Shown here piece after piece: positions 1 to 9,366 of a stretch of 56,634 nucleotides of DNA. The stretch's first letter is position 1; each line of letters begins with the position of its first letter. Made by a program: the position numbers and the translations under genes. The notes beneath the pieces were generated by a model, which was not told the origin of the DNA, did no database searches, and saw only the letters and a list, made by a program, of their open reading frames with translations. The stretch lies in the NCBI RefSeq assembly GCF_000787375.1, contig NZ_JRJU01000026.1, positions 1 through 56,634 of the forward strand. Direction: 5' to 3'. This DNA comes from Halalkalibacter okhensis (GTDB lineage Bacteria > Bacillota > Bacilli > Bacillales > Bacillaceae_D).

Positions 1-23
1 GCTCGTAACTGAGCTAATGGCTC
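1..23 (-). pseudogene. tRNA-Lys 5' fragment
   Basis: On the minus strand this reads as the acceptor and D-arm 5' end of the tRNA-Lys found intact at 56425-56497, then breaks off into a GTTACGAG sequence that elsewhere belongs to a spacer. Bases 7-37 are identical to 56481-56511, so part of the leader came along. The window edge prevents seeing whether more follows, but the D-loop is already disrupted, so it cannot fold as a tRNA. Confidence 0.7.
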
Positions 24-31
24 TTGCTGTT

Positions 32-42
32 TTTTCAAAGAT
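32..42 (-). promoter_or_regulatory. boxA-like antitermination motif
   Basis: The minus strand reads ATCTTTGAAAA, close to the CTTTGAAAA core of boxA elements in Bacillus rRNA leaders. It lies between tRNA-Thr and the truncated tRNA-Lys. Function is inferred from motif and context only. Confidence 0.35.
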
Positions 43-60
43 GTAGTTCATGATGTTTGA

Positions 61-136
<76 letters not shown>

Positions 137-139
137 AAA

Positions 140-215
140 TGGTGGCTCAGGACGGAATCGAACCGCCGACACATGGATTTTCAGTCCATTGCTCTACCGA
201 CTGAGCTACTGAGCC
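140..215 (-). tRNA. tRNA-Phe(GAA)
   Basis: Acceptor GGCTCAG/CTGAGCC, anticodon GAA in loop CTGAAAA, T-loop TTCGATT and encoded CCA. Only three bases separate it from tRNA-Thr, so the two are cotranscribed. Confidence 0.97.
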
Positions 216-235
216 ATATCAAACTTCATTTAAAA

Positions 236-312
236 TGGCGGTCCGGACGGGACTCGAACCCGCGACCTCCTGCGTGACAGGCAGGCATTCTAACCAACTG
301 AACTACCGGACC
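236..312 (-). tRNA. tRNA-Asp(GTC)
   Basis: Acceptor GGTCCGG/CCGGACC, discriminator G, anticodon GTC, T-loop TTCGAGT and encoded CCA. The fMet-Asp-Phe order in transcription is also typical of Bacillus trn arrays. Confidence 0.97.
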
Positions 313-320
313 AAAGGTAA

Positions 321-394
<74 letters not shown>

Positions 395-420
395 TCGTTA
401 TATAGTATTCGGATGTTGCT

Positions 421-432
421 TTTTCAAAGAAG
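421..432 (-). promoter_or_regulatory. boxA-like motif upstream of tRNA-fMet
   Basis: The minus strand reads CTTCTTTGAAAA, very like the boxA of Bacillus rRNA leaders (TTCTTTGAAAA). It sits in the 118-base spacer between the tRNA-fMet 5' fragment and the intact gene, which suggests rRNA-type antitermination or processing signals inside this tRNA transcript. Confidence 0.45.
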
Positions 433-512
433 TTGTCTTTTCCTCTTCTAGTAACGCTTTGTGGTGGTTGCGTCAAGACATGTCGAAGCTTTCTCGACGA
501 TGTTTTGCTTCA

Positions 513-531
513 TGCTCCACCCCGCGTCGTT
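513..531 (-). pseudogene. tRNA-fMet 5' fragment
   Basis: These 19 bases are identical to 381-399, the 5' end of tRNA-fMet with five bases of upstream flank. The rest of the tRNA is absent; the sequence runs directly into a spacer that carries the boxA-like motif and leads to the real tRNA-fMet. It looks like the scar of a spacer duplication or insertion. Confidence 0.75.
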
Positions 532-547
532 TTATTTAAAAAAACCA

Positions 548-623
548 TGGTGGAGGATGACGGGATCGAACCGCCGACCCCCTGCTTGTAAGGCAGGTGC
601 TCTCCCAGCTGAGCTAATCCTCC
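548..623 (-). tRNA. tRNA-Val(TAC)
   Basis: Acceptor GGAGGAT paired with ATCCTCC, anticodon TAC in loop CTTACAA, T-loop TTCGATC and encoded CCA. Confidence 0.97.
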
Positions 624-631
624 ATTTGTGT

Positions 632-706
632 TGGTGACCCGTACGGGATTCGAACCCGTGTTACCGCCGTGAAAGGGCGGTGTCTTAACCGCTTGACCAA
701 CGGGCC
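632..706 (-). tRNA. tRNA-Glu(TTC)
   Basis: 5' GGCCCGT pairs with ACGGGTC allowing one G-T pair; anticodon TTC in loop CTTTCAC; T-loop TTCGAAT; CCA encoded. Confidence 0.97.
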
Positions 707-709
707 TAA

Positions 710-784
710 TGGCTCCACAGGTAGGACTCGAACCTACGACCGATCGGTTAACAGCCGATAGCTCTACCACTGAGCTACTGTGGA
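710..784 (-). tRNA. tRNA-Asn(GTT)
   Basis: Acceptor TCCACAG/CTGTGGA, discriminator G, anticodon GTT in loop CTGTTAA, T-loop TTCGAGT and encoded CCA. Confidence 0.97.
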
Positions 785-790
785 ATAAAA

Positions 791-864
<74 letters not shown>

Positions 865-880
865 ACAGTCATGTAATAAG

Positions 881-951
881 AGCGGGTGATGAGAATCGAA
901 CTCACGACATCAGCTTGGAAGGCTGAGGTTTTACCACTAAACTACACCCGC
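881..951 (-). tRNA. tRNA-Gly(TCC)
   Basis: Acceptor GCGGGTG/CACCCGC, discriminator T as usual for bacterial tRNA-Gly, anticodon TCC in loop CTTCCAA. No encoded CCA. The 86-base gap before it on the transcript shares a TACGAGAAGAGGAA segment with other spacers. Confidence 0.96.
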
Positions 952-1037
952 ATGGATAATATTTTCTAAATCTTCTAATAGATGACGCACTTAGATGTCT
1001 CTTCCTCTTCTCGTATCTCATAGAAGCCAATGCTTTC

Positions 1038-1114
1038 TGGTCGGGAAGACAGGATTTGAACCTGCGACCCCCTGGTCCCAAACCAGGTGCTCTACCAAGC
1101 TGAGCCACTTCCCG
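1038..1114 (-). tRNA. tRNA-Pro(TGG)
   Basis: Acceptor CGGGAAG/CTTCCCG, anticodon TGG in loop TTTGGGA, T-loop TTCAAAT and encoded CCA. Confidence 0.97.
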
Positions 1115-1130
1115 TTTTCTCTAATAAGAA

Positions 1131-1207
1131 TGGCGCGCCCTGAGAGATTCGAACTCCCGACCTTTTGATTCGTAGTCAAACACTCTATCCAGCTGAGCTA
1201 AGGGCGC
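1131..1207 (-). tRNA. tRNA-Arg(ACG)
   Basis: Acceptor GCGCCCT/AGGGCGC, discriminator G, anticodon ACG (A34 is normally edited to inosine by TadA), T-loop TTCGAAT and encoded CCA. Confidence 0.97.
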
Positions 1208-1217
1208 TTCTTTTTTT

Positions 1218-1306
1218 TGGTGCCGAGGGCCGGACTTGAACCGGCACGGTAGTCACCTACCGCAGGATTTTAAGTCCTGTGTGTCTGCCAATTCCACCAC
1301 CCCGGC
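1218..1306 (-). tRNA. tRNA-Leu(TAA)
   Basis: Class II tRNA of 89 bases with a long variable arm, acceptor GCCGGGG paired with CCTCGGC with one mismatch, anticodon TAA in loop CTTAAAA, and encoded CCA. Confidence 0.96.
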
Positions 1307-1329
1307 AGGACTAAAACATTTTATGAAAG

Positions 1330-1401
1330 AGCGGAAGACGAGATTCGAACTCGCGACCCCCACCTTGGCAAGGTGGTGTTCTACCACTGAACTACTTCCG
1401 C
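1330..1401 (-). tRNA. tRNA-Gly(GCC)
   Basis: Acceptor GCGGAAG/CTTCCGC, discriminator T, anticodon GCC in loop TTGCCAA, T-loop TTCGAAT. CCA not encoded, as in the other tRNA-Gly of the array. Confidence 0.96.
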
Positions 1402-1403
1402 AT

Positions 1404-1478
1404 TGGCTGGGCTAGCAGGATTCGAACCTACGCATGACGGAATCAAAATCCGTTGCCTTACCGCTTGGCGATAGCCCA
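1404..1478 (-). tRNA. tRNA-Gln(TTG)
   Basis: Acceptor TGGGCTA/TAGCCCA, discriminator G, anticodon TTG in loop TTTTGAT, T-loop TTCGAAT and encoded CCA. Only two bases separate it from tRNA-Gly(GCC). Confidence 0.97.
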
Positions 1479-1502
1479 ACAAAAATTAACATGTCCAAAG
1501 TA

Positions 1503-1595
1503 TGGCGGAGGAAGAGGGATTCGAACCCCCGCGCGGTTTAACCCGCCTGTCGGTTTTCAAGACCGATCCCTTCAGCCGGACTTGGGTATTCCTCC
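1503..1595 (-). tRNA. tRNA-Ser(TGA)
   Basis: Class II tRNA of 93 bases with a long variable arm, acceptor GGAGGAA paired with TTCCTCC, discriminator G, anticodon TGA in loop CTTGAAA, encoded CCA. Confidence 0.97.
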
Positions 1596-1610
1596 ATAAT
1601 AAAAGATATA

Positions 1611-1684
1611 TAGCGGCGGAGGGAATCGAACCCACGACCTCACGGGTATGAACCGTACGCTCTAGCCAGCTGAGCTACGCCGCC
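1611..1684 (-). tRNA. elongator tRNA-Met(CAT)
   Basis: Acceptor GGCGGCG/CGCCGCT with a normal G1-T72 wobble, unlike the initiator, and anticodon CAT in loop TTCATAC. From memory it closely resembles the B. subtilis elongator tRNA-Met rather than the lysidine-modified tRNA-Ile2, whose acceptor starts GGACC. CCA not encoded. Confidence 0.9.
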
Positions 1685-1697
1685 TCGTATTCTTTAA

Positions 1698-1773
1698 TGG
1701 TGGAGCCTAGCGGGATCGAACCGCTGACCTCCTGCGTGCAAGGCAGGCGCTCTCCCAGCTGAGCTAAGGCCCC
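1698..1773 (-). tRNA. tRNA-Ala(TGC)
   Basis: First tRNA of the array in transcription order. Acceptor GGGGCCT paired with AGGCTCC with one G-T pair, anticodon TGC in loop CTTGCAC, T-loop TTCGATC and encoded CCA. Confidence 0.97.
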
Positions 1774-1853
1774 ATAAAATAGATTCTAATTAGAATCAAA
1801 ATACTTTAATCAAACTTCGACGTCTCCTACGCACAACGCAATCGACATCAGTA

Positions 1854-1882
1854 ATGATAACACACCACTCTGTTCTGTGCAA
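1854..1882 (-). promoter_or_regulatory. sigma-A promoter of the tRNA array
   Basis: On the minus strand TTGCAC and TATCAT are separated by 17 bases, about 80 bases upstream of tRNA-Ala. The array therefore has its own promoter, rather than simply trailing an rRNA operon. Confidence 0.7.
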
Positions 1883-2209
1883 CATTTTCCAATAGTTTTT
1901 TTTTATAGAGTTAATATTATGTAGAAATGTCAGAATAAACTTCACCATAACAATCAATTCCGCGCAGGATTTTTATCAGGCTGATAGAATGCAAAAATTT
2001 CTCACTGAGATTTATTACTATACCACAATCACAACTAAAATACAAATAGAAGAACCTTTGATTATCCCCACTTCCTTAGTACTTTCTATATATGTGTTTA
2101 CATATAACACTCACACCCCACTATTGCCTTCTTAAATACAAATTTCTTTTTATAAGTGTGATTAAAGTTAACAAAATCACCAATTCAAACAGAGAACAAG
2201 CAAATACAC
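1883..2209. other. AT-rich intergenic region
   Basis: Divergent spacer between the tRNA promoter and the ldh control region. No open frame with a ribosome site, no hairpin with a T run and no repeat was recognised. Confidence 0.5.
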
Positions 2210-2260
2210 ATGTGAATTATTCCACAATTATTTCACAATCTCATGTGAAATAATTCACAA
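2210..2260 (+). promoter_or_regulatory. Rex-type operators upstream of ldh
   Basis: Two boxes of the TTGTGAA-N4-TTCACAA type: ATGTGAATTATTCCACAA at 2210-2227 (one mismatch) and ATGTGAAATAATTCACAA at 2243-2260 (near perfect). Bases 2227-2254 also form an 11-6-11 perfect inverted repeat joining them. The second box is centred at about -29.5 relative to a TATACT -10 at 2269-2274, where a bound repressor would block polymerase. Rex is the known NADH-sensing repressor of ldh in Bacillus. The same box also fits the Crp/Fnr pattern TGTGA-N6-TCACA. Confidence 0.75.
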
Positions 2261-2318
2261 TTTGATGTTATACTCAAATTGTAAAGAAATTAACTTGATA
2301 AAAACAGGCTGACGTTGA

Positions 2319-3290
<972 letters not shown>

Positions 3291-3298
3291 TTACAAAA

Positions 3299-3332
3299 CC
3301 CGGCTTCTAAACAATGTAATTTAGAAGCCGGG
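3299..3332. terminator. hairpin between convergent ldh and agcS
   Basis: A perfect 13-bp inverted repeat (CCCGGCTTCTAAA and its complement) with an 8-base loop between two converging genes. The T run after it is short, so efficiency is uncertain. Confidence 0.65.
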
Positions 3333-3349
3333 TATCCTTTAATTCTTAT

Positions 3350-4819
3350 CTAACTAGAAAGCTTATCTTTGTTCTTCTTTTGATCCTCTTCGTATTCATA
3401 TTCCCAATAATCGGCATTTTTTATATTCAATTTTTTAGGATCGAACACAGGATCCTTTCCTGCTTTCTTCTGCTCTTCATAATCCTTTAATACTCGTAAA
3501 GCAGGCTTTGCAAGGATTAAAATAGCAATTAAATTTAACCAAACCATTAAACCTAAACCTACATCTCCAAGCGCCCATGCCAAATCTGCCTCTCTGATTG
3601 CTCCAAAAAATACCGCTAAAAGCAGAACCACTTTTAGTAAGAACATACCATACTTTTTATATTTCCCACGTATTAAATATGCTACATTGGTTTCTGCCAT
3701 ATAGTAATACGCCATAATCGTCGTAAAAGCAAAGAAGAATAATGCAATCGCAACAAAGGAAGCACCAAATCCAGGAAGGACAGATTCAATGGCTGCTTGT
3801 GTATAACCTGCTCCTGCTGGGATTTCACTAATATTATTGACAATGTAACCCCCATCTGGCCCTTCTACATTGTACATTCCTGTAAATAAAATCATAAATG
3901 CTGTTGCCGAACAAACTAAAAGTGTATCGATGTAAACAGAGAACGATTGAACAAGTCCTTGTTTTGCAGGGTGGGAAACTTCTGCCGCCGCAGCCGCATG
4001 CGGGCCCGTTCCTTGTCCTGCTTCATTTGAATAAATTCCACGTTTAACGCCCCAAGAAATAGCAAGACCGATAATCCCACCAAATGCAGCATCCGCGCCA
4101 AATGCACTACTAAAAATCAATCCAATCACTGCTGGTAATTCCGCAATATTAACTAGCACAATAATCAAAGAAAGCATAATGTAAGCCACAGCCATAAAAG
4201 GAACGACAAACTGTGCTACATTTGCAATCCGTTTGATACCCCCAAAAATGATAATACCAATAATAGCAATTAAAATAATACCCGTAATATAGGTGTTAAC
4301 TGAAAAGGCATTTTCTACAGCAACGGCAATAGAGTTGGATTGAATACCTGGCATAAGCAGACTCATAGCTAGTAAAGTTGCAACGGCAAAGATAACAGCA
4401 TACCACTTCCAGCCAATCCCTTTTTCGATATAATAAGCAGGCCCACCACGATACTGTCCATCTTGCTTTTGTTTGTACATTTGAGCAAGTGTAGATTCAA
4501 TAAATGCACTAGATGCACCAATAAATGCAATCATCCACATCCAAAAAACCGCCCCCGGTCCCCCAAACGCAATCGCCGTTGCCGTACCTGCTATATTACC
4601 GGTACCGACTCGCCCAGAAAGCGCGATGGCCAAAGCCTGAAATGAAGAGATCCCGGCAGAAGAACTTTTGCCACGGAACGTTAGGCGTACCATATCTTTC
4701 ACATGTCTAACTTGTAGAAACCGTGTAAAAATAGAAAATAACAAGCCAACGCCTAGACAAAAAATAATCATCGGTGTACTCCACAATACACCATTGAGCC
4801 AATTGATTAATTCACTCAC
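3350..4819 (-). CDS. Na+/alanine (AGCS family) symporter
   Basis: Multi-pass membrane protein of about 489 residues that takes up alanine or a related amino acid with Na+ (or H+). About eleven hydrophobic segments are visible. The family signature is the GRVGTGNIAGTATAIAFGGPG region near residue 75 of the longest frame, with SNEAGQGTGPHAAAAAE near residue 275. The tail is charged and cytoplasmic. I place the start at a GTG (4819) because a GGGGGAG ribosome site lies five bases before it; an ATG 18 bases upstream has no such site. It faces ldh across a shared hairpin. Substrate within the family is not decided by sequence. Confidence 0.9.
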   Translation of the reverse strand: MSELINWLNGVLWSTPMIIFCLGVGLLFSIFTRFLQVRHVKDMVRLTFRGKSSSAGISSFQALAIALSGRVGTGNIAGTATAIAFGGPGAVFWMWMIAFIGASSAFIESTLAQMYKQKQDGQYRGGPAYYIEKGIGWKWYAVIFAVATLLAMSLLMPGIQSNSIAVAVENAFSVNTYITGIILIAIIGIIIFGGIKRIANVAQFVVPFMAVAYIMLSLIIVLVNIAELPAVIGLIFSSAFGADAAFGGIIGLAISWGVKRGIYSNEAGQGTGPHAAAAAEVSHPAKQGLVQSFSVYIDTLLVCSATAFMILFTGMYNVEGPDGGYIVNNISEIPAGAGYTQAAIESVLPGFGASFVAIALFFFAFTTIMAYYYMAETNVAYLIRGKYKKYGMFLLKVVLLLAVFFGAIREADLAWALGDVGLGLMVWLNLIAILILAKPALRVLKDYEEQKKAGKDPVFDPKKLNIKNADYWEYEYEEDQKKNKDKLSS

Positions 4820-5033
4820 ATAGACTCCCCCTAACATGTCAAATTTTTTAACATTTCTTACTAATTTGAATTATAGGCGATTCATTGCTATATAACAATA
4901 TAAAAAAGCGTAAAATCCAAAATATTTATTCGTCATTATTCGAGAAGTACATTTTTGGTTACGCTTACAATTAATGAACATTCGTCTATATACTCAGCTA
5001 AGTCATTCAAATGACACATAAAATGAATAGAAA

Positions 5034-5064
5034 AAAGCACCTCGTAAACGTTTCGAAGTGCTTT
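5034..5064 (-). terminator. terminator of metY
   Basis: On the minus strand an AAAGCACTTCG stem with its near-complement and a 9-base loop is followed by a run of T, about 20 bases after the metY stop. Confidence 0.8.
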
Positions 5065-5082
5065 CACATCGATATTCTTATG

Positions 5083-6375
<1,293 letters not shown>

Positions 6376-6432
6376 TCACTCCTAAGAAATAATTTATACT
6401 ACCTGTTATATTTTTTCCTGTTGTACAATCCA

Positions 6433-6461
6433 ATCATAGTAACGATTGAATTGCTTGTCAA
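6433..6461 (-). promoter_or_regulatory. sigma-A promoter of metY
   Basis: TTGACA and TATGAT separated by 17 bases on the minus strand, about 60 bases before the start codon. CAATC...GATTG arms flank the spacer and -10 and could be an operator, but they are short. Confidence 0.8.
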
Positions 6462-6565
6462 TTAATCTTTTTTGAAAATTCTATCTCTTTAAATTACTCC
6501 TTTCTATTAATCTAAAAGTGATAGACTCGAGACTATACCAAAAAAAGAATCTAAACCAACCTAAA

Positions 6566-6602
6566 AGAAAAGCATCCACACATCAAATGCAAATGCTTTT
6601 CT
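6566..6602 (-). terminator. terminator of the MEDS/kinase locus
   Basis: Stem of AGAAAAGCAT with its complement around a loop of about 18 bases, followed on the minus strand by a short T run, 11 bases after the kinase stop codon. Confidence 0.65.
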
Positions 6603-6612
6603 AAAATTATTT

Positions 6613-7251
6613 TTAAAACGGAAAAGAAAGTTTTACTTCCGTCCCTTTTCCTAGCTCACTTTCAATATCTATGTTTCCTTTAAAGTGTTTCACAATTTGA
6701 TACACCATAAATAACCCGATTCCTTGCCCTGCCACTTCTTGATTAATTTTTTGATACTTTTGATATAATCTATCTATGTTTTCAGGTGTCATGCCAACAC
6801 CTTTATCTATAATATGTATATGTAAACATTTATCCTTAATAAAACTTTCAATTGTTACTGGATCTCCCTCATGACTATACTTAATCGCATTACTAAGTAA
6901 ATTAGAGATAATTAATTTAACGCCCATTATGTTCCCATTTATTATTGTATTTGGTGGAATTTCTAGACTCGAATGAAGCTCAATATTCTGTGTTCTTGCT
7001 TTTATAGACATAACTTCTACCACTTCTTGTATCGTTGGCAAAGCTTTAATAAGTTTTGTTTTCCACAATGTATCAGTCGTTAGCATTTGTTCCGTTTGGA
7101 TAATATGATGAATTTCGTGATCAATGGCAACAGAATAATCTTCAATTAAACTTAACTTTGCCTGAATATCCGGATCTGACAATTCGGATTTAAGAATAGC
7201 TGCAAATGACTTGATTACAGTAAGTGGATTACGTACTTCATGCGCCACCAC
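6613..7251 (-). CDS. histidine kinase, C-terminal part of split MEDS kinase
   Basis: Carries a complete kinase core: H-box HEVRNPLTVI at the start, N-box NLLSNAIKYS, G1 box DKGVGM and G2 box GQGIGLFMVYQI. The frame is open upstream of the nominal GTG and reads E-S-E-L-D-F-Y-R-Q-K-L-D-F-I-H-V-V before the H-box, which is normal kinase linker, so the true N-terminus is further up. That upstream part lies in the other frame of the 7263-7913 gene, and the two join if one A is added to the run of eight at about 7302-7309. I read both as one gene of about 432 residues. A partner response regulator is not adjacent. Confidence 0.85.
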   Translation of the reverse strand: MVAHEVRNPLTVIKSFAAILKSELSDPDIQAKLSLIEDYSVAIDHEIHHIIQTEQMLTTDTLWKTKLIKALPTIQEVVEVMSIKARTQNIELHSSLEIPPNTIINGNIMGVKLIISNLLSNAIKYSHEGDPVTIESFIKDKCLHIHIIDKGVGMTPENIDRLYQKYQKINQEVAGQGIGLFMVYQIVKHFKGNIDIESELGKGTEVKLSFPF

Positions 7252-7262
7252 ATGGATAAAAT

Positions 7263-7913
7263 CTAATTTCTGACGGTAAAAATCGAGCTCTGATTCGATT
7301 TTTTTTGAGCTGCTAGTGACGGAAAAACCGTATGATCTTTATGATTGTATAAAGAGGACTTCACTAGGTCTTGATCCGTCATTAAATAAGGATGACTTCT
7401 CATCATTTCTGTTTGGATAGAAGCTGGTACTTCTCTGCCATCATATACACAAACGGTCATATATCCAATTTCACTAACCGTTAAATCACACTCACATTCA
7501 TACCGATTCATATCATCCCTATCGTAGGTCAGATCTTTCCAGGCAACCTTGCCCCATACTCGAACAGAAAGCTCCTGATCCACAAATGGCTGAACAGCTA
7601 TTTTAAAACTTTCTAACGCTCTTTCAAATTTAAAATCACCATATGTTTGGTAAAATTCGATGTTATTTTTGTAATGCAAAACTTCATCAATTCCTAATTC
7701 TTCTGTTTGATGACCTAACCTTTTTAATACCTCATTATATGTATCAAAACTCTCAATGATAATCACATGTTGATTCATCGCTTTAGCAGATAGAATAAAA
7801 GAAACAAGGTTCTCCATATACCGTTCATCTGAATCATAGAAATAAAGAATATGAGAACCATCTTTTACTTGTATATTCTTAGTTAAAGAGATGGACCTAG
7901 TTTGGACCGTCAT
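7263..7913 (-). CDS. MEDS-domain sensor, N-terminal part of split kinase
   Basis: 216 residues with the MEDS (methanogen/methylotroph DcmR sensory) fold: SHILYFYDSDERYMENLVSFI near residues 20-40, then an alternating pattern with IIIESFDTYNEVLKRL. The last 17 or so residues are out of frame with the downstream kinase linker: after an A8 run the frame reaches a stop at 7263-7265 while the kinase frame continues. MEDS domains commonly precede histidine kinase domains. The break may be a sequencing error, a real inactivating deletion, a phase-variable tract or a -1 slippage site (A-AAA-AAA). The signal sensed is unknown. Confidence 0.85.
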   Translation of the reverse strand: MTVQTRSISLTKNIQVKDGSHILYFYDSDERYMENLVSFILSAKAMNQHVIIIESFDTYNEVLKRLGHQTEELGIDEVLHYKNNIEFYQTYGDFKFERALESFKIAVQPFVDQELSVRVWGKVAWKDLTYDRDDMNRYECECDLTVSEIGYMTVCVYDGREVPASIQTEMMRSHPYLMTDQDLVKSSLYNHKDHTVFPSLAAQKKSNQSSIFTVRN

Positions 7914-8248
7914 AATCTACCACCTTTCGAAGTTCGTTTTTTATTGTACAATAAATTCCAACATATGAATATTACTCTCCCCCTAACCTACAATCAAAGT
8001 CAAAGTTCGACTAAAAATGCTATATTCCAAAACTTCTTCAAACTAGTATTAATTCAGTATTTTCCAAAATCTTATAACAGACAATCGTAAAACAAGTCTT
8101 TACAATCAAGATTTAAACCCAACCGAAACAAAAAATTCAATTGCTGTAGTGGAAAACAATAAGCTTTTCTAGAGTGTCAATGCTCTCAGCACTAGTTTAG
8201 ATAATAAATCTCTCATTATCTCTATGTAGTATACAGAATCCTTACACC
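7914..8248. other. intergenic region without recognised genes
   Basis: AT-rich stretch between the start of the MEDS gene and the terminator of the catabolic operon. It should hold the MEDS promoter. A 62-codon open frame on the plus strand has no ribosome site and no recognisable protein character. Confidence 0.5.
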
Positions 8249-8282
8249 AAAAAGCCTTCTATGAGATATCCTCATAGAAGGC
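8249..8282 (-). terminator. terminator of the KDG/TRAP operon
   Basis: Twelve-base perfect stem GCCTTCTATGAG/CTCATAGAAGGC with a five-base loop, followed on the minus strand by TTTTT. It closes the operon that starts near 14032. Confidence 0.85.
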
Positions 8283-8329
8283 GAATCATGCTAATCCGAG
8301 CACGTGTTTTCTTTTTTATAATTAGTATT

Positions 8330-9340
8330 TTAAGATTTTAAATAATGATATACGGATGCTGTTAACGGGATTCCATTTTTTCTGCGATCTGCTTCGTTTA
8401 ATTGTTCAGGTTCACCTGGGACCATAACTCGTTCAAACCCTTCAGCTGGTTGACTTTCATGAATTTCTTGAATCATCTGGTCCATATTCGCTAAGAAACC
8501 TTCTTTTTCAGTGAAAGCAGAAATATTATAGGCACATACAAAGTGACCTAACTTTCTCTTTTTACTATAATCTCCATACATAGTTGTAATATGTGGTCCA
8601 AATGCAGATCCAGTTAACAGACCTGAGAAAATATCAATAACCATTGCAAGGCCGTACCCTTTTGGGCCTCCTACTGGTAATAAGGCTTTCACATCATGTG
8701 GATCAGTAGTTGGATTCCCGTTATCATCTACCCCCCAATTGTTTGGGATTGTCTGTCCAGCCTCTCGTGCGTGGAGTACTTTTCCAAATGCTACATTACT
8801 AGTCGCCATATCGAGAATAATAGGGTTTTTCGTTTTAGCAGGAAATCCATACGCAATAGGATTCGTTCCAAAATATGGCTTTGCTCCTCCAAAAGGCACC
8901 ACAACTTTATCTGTATGCGTCATTGCCATTCCAATCATTCCTCGGTCAGCAGCCTGTTCTACAAAATAAGATAAGGCACCGCAATGACTGCTATTCACTA
9001 CAGCAACCATCCCTACTCCGTTTTTATCCGCTAATTTCAACGCATAGTCCATTGCTTCTTTTGTGACTACATGACCTAAACCATCATCTCCATCAAAAAT
9101 AGCTGTTGTTGGACCTGTATCCTTTACACTGAACTTAGGTGATGGGTTAATCCCGCCTTCGGTAATACGCTTGACATAATGTTCCGTACGTAATACACCA
9201 TGAGAGTTCACGCCACGTAAATTCGCATGAACTAATACATCAGCTACAATACCGGCATGTTCTTCATTAATGCCTGCTTTTGTTAATTTTTTTACTACTA
9301 AACCAGTTAACTCTTCTGTCGTTACCAATACATCTTTCAT
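8330..9340 (-). CDS. Ldh2-family NAD(P)-dependent dehydrogenase
   Basis: 336-residue member of the malate/L-lactate/ureidoglycolate dehydrogenase (Ldh2) family, which oxidises or reduces 2-hydroxy/2-oxo acids with NAD(P). Family landmarks are RGVNSHG near residue 42, [11 protein letters not shown] near residue 115, [21 protein letters not shown] near residues 148-168 and [16 protein letters not shown] near residue 225. By memory it most resembles ureidoglycolate dehydrogenase AllD, but no allantoin genes adjoin it. It is the last gene of an operon with a TRAP transporter, KDPG aldolase and KDG kinase, so a sugar-acid substrate (as for the 2,3-diketogulonate reductase of the same family) is more likely. 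Family certain; substrate open. Confidence 0.88.
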   Translation of the reverse strand: MKDVLVTTEELTGLVVKKLTKAGINEEHAGIVADVLVHANLRGVNSHGVLRTEHYVKRITEGGINPSPKFSVKDTGPTTAIFDGDDGLGHVVTKEAMDYALKLADKNGVGMVAVVNSSHCGALSYFVEQAADRGMIGMAMTHTDKVVVPFGGAKPYFGTNPIAYGFPAKTKNPIILDMATSNVAFGKVLHAREAGQTIPNNWGVDDNGNPTTDPHDVKALLPVGGPKGYGLAMVIDIFSGLLTGSAFGPHITTMYGDYSKKRKLGHFVCAYNISAFTEKEGFLANMDQMIQEIHESQPAEGFERVMVPGEPEQLNEADRRKNGIPLTASVYHYLKS

Positions 9341-9366
9341 TTATAATACCATCCTTTGTAATTATT

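Noticed and set aside
1611-1684. tRNA-Ile2 with lysidine-modified CAT anticodon
   Set aside because: Acceptor and body resemble elongator tRNA-Met and not the tRNA-Ile2 of Bacillus (GGACC...).
8330-9340. Firm assignment as ureidoglycolate dehydrogenase in an allantoin pathway
   Set aside because: Resemblance to AllD is real but the operon is for KDG metabolism; the amidohydrolase at 35454 is too far away to argue for allantoin.
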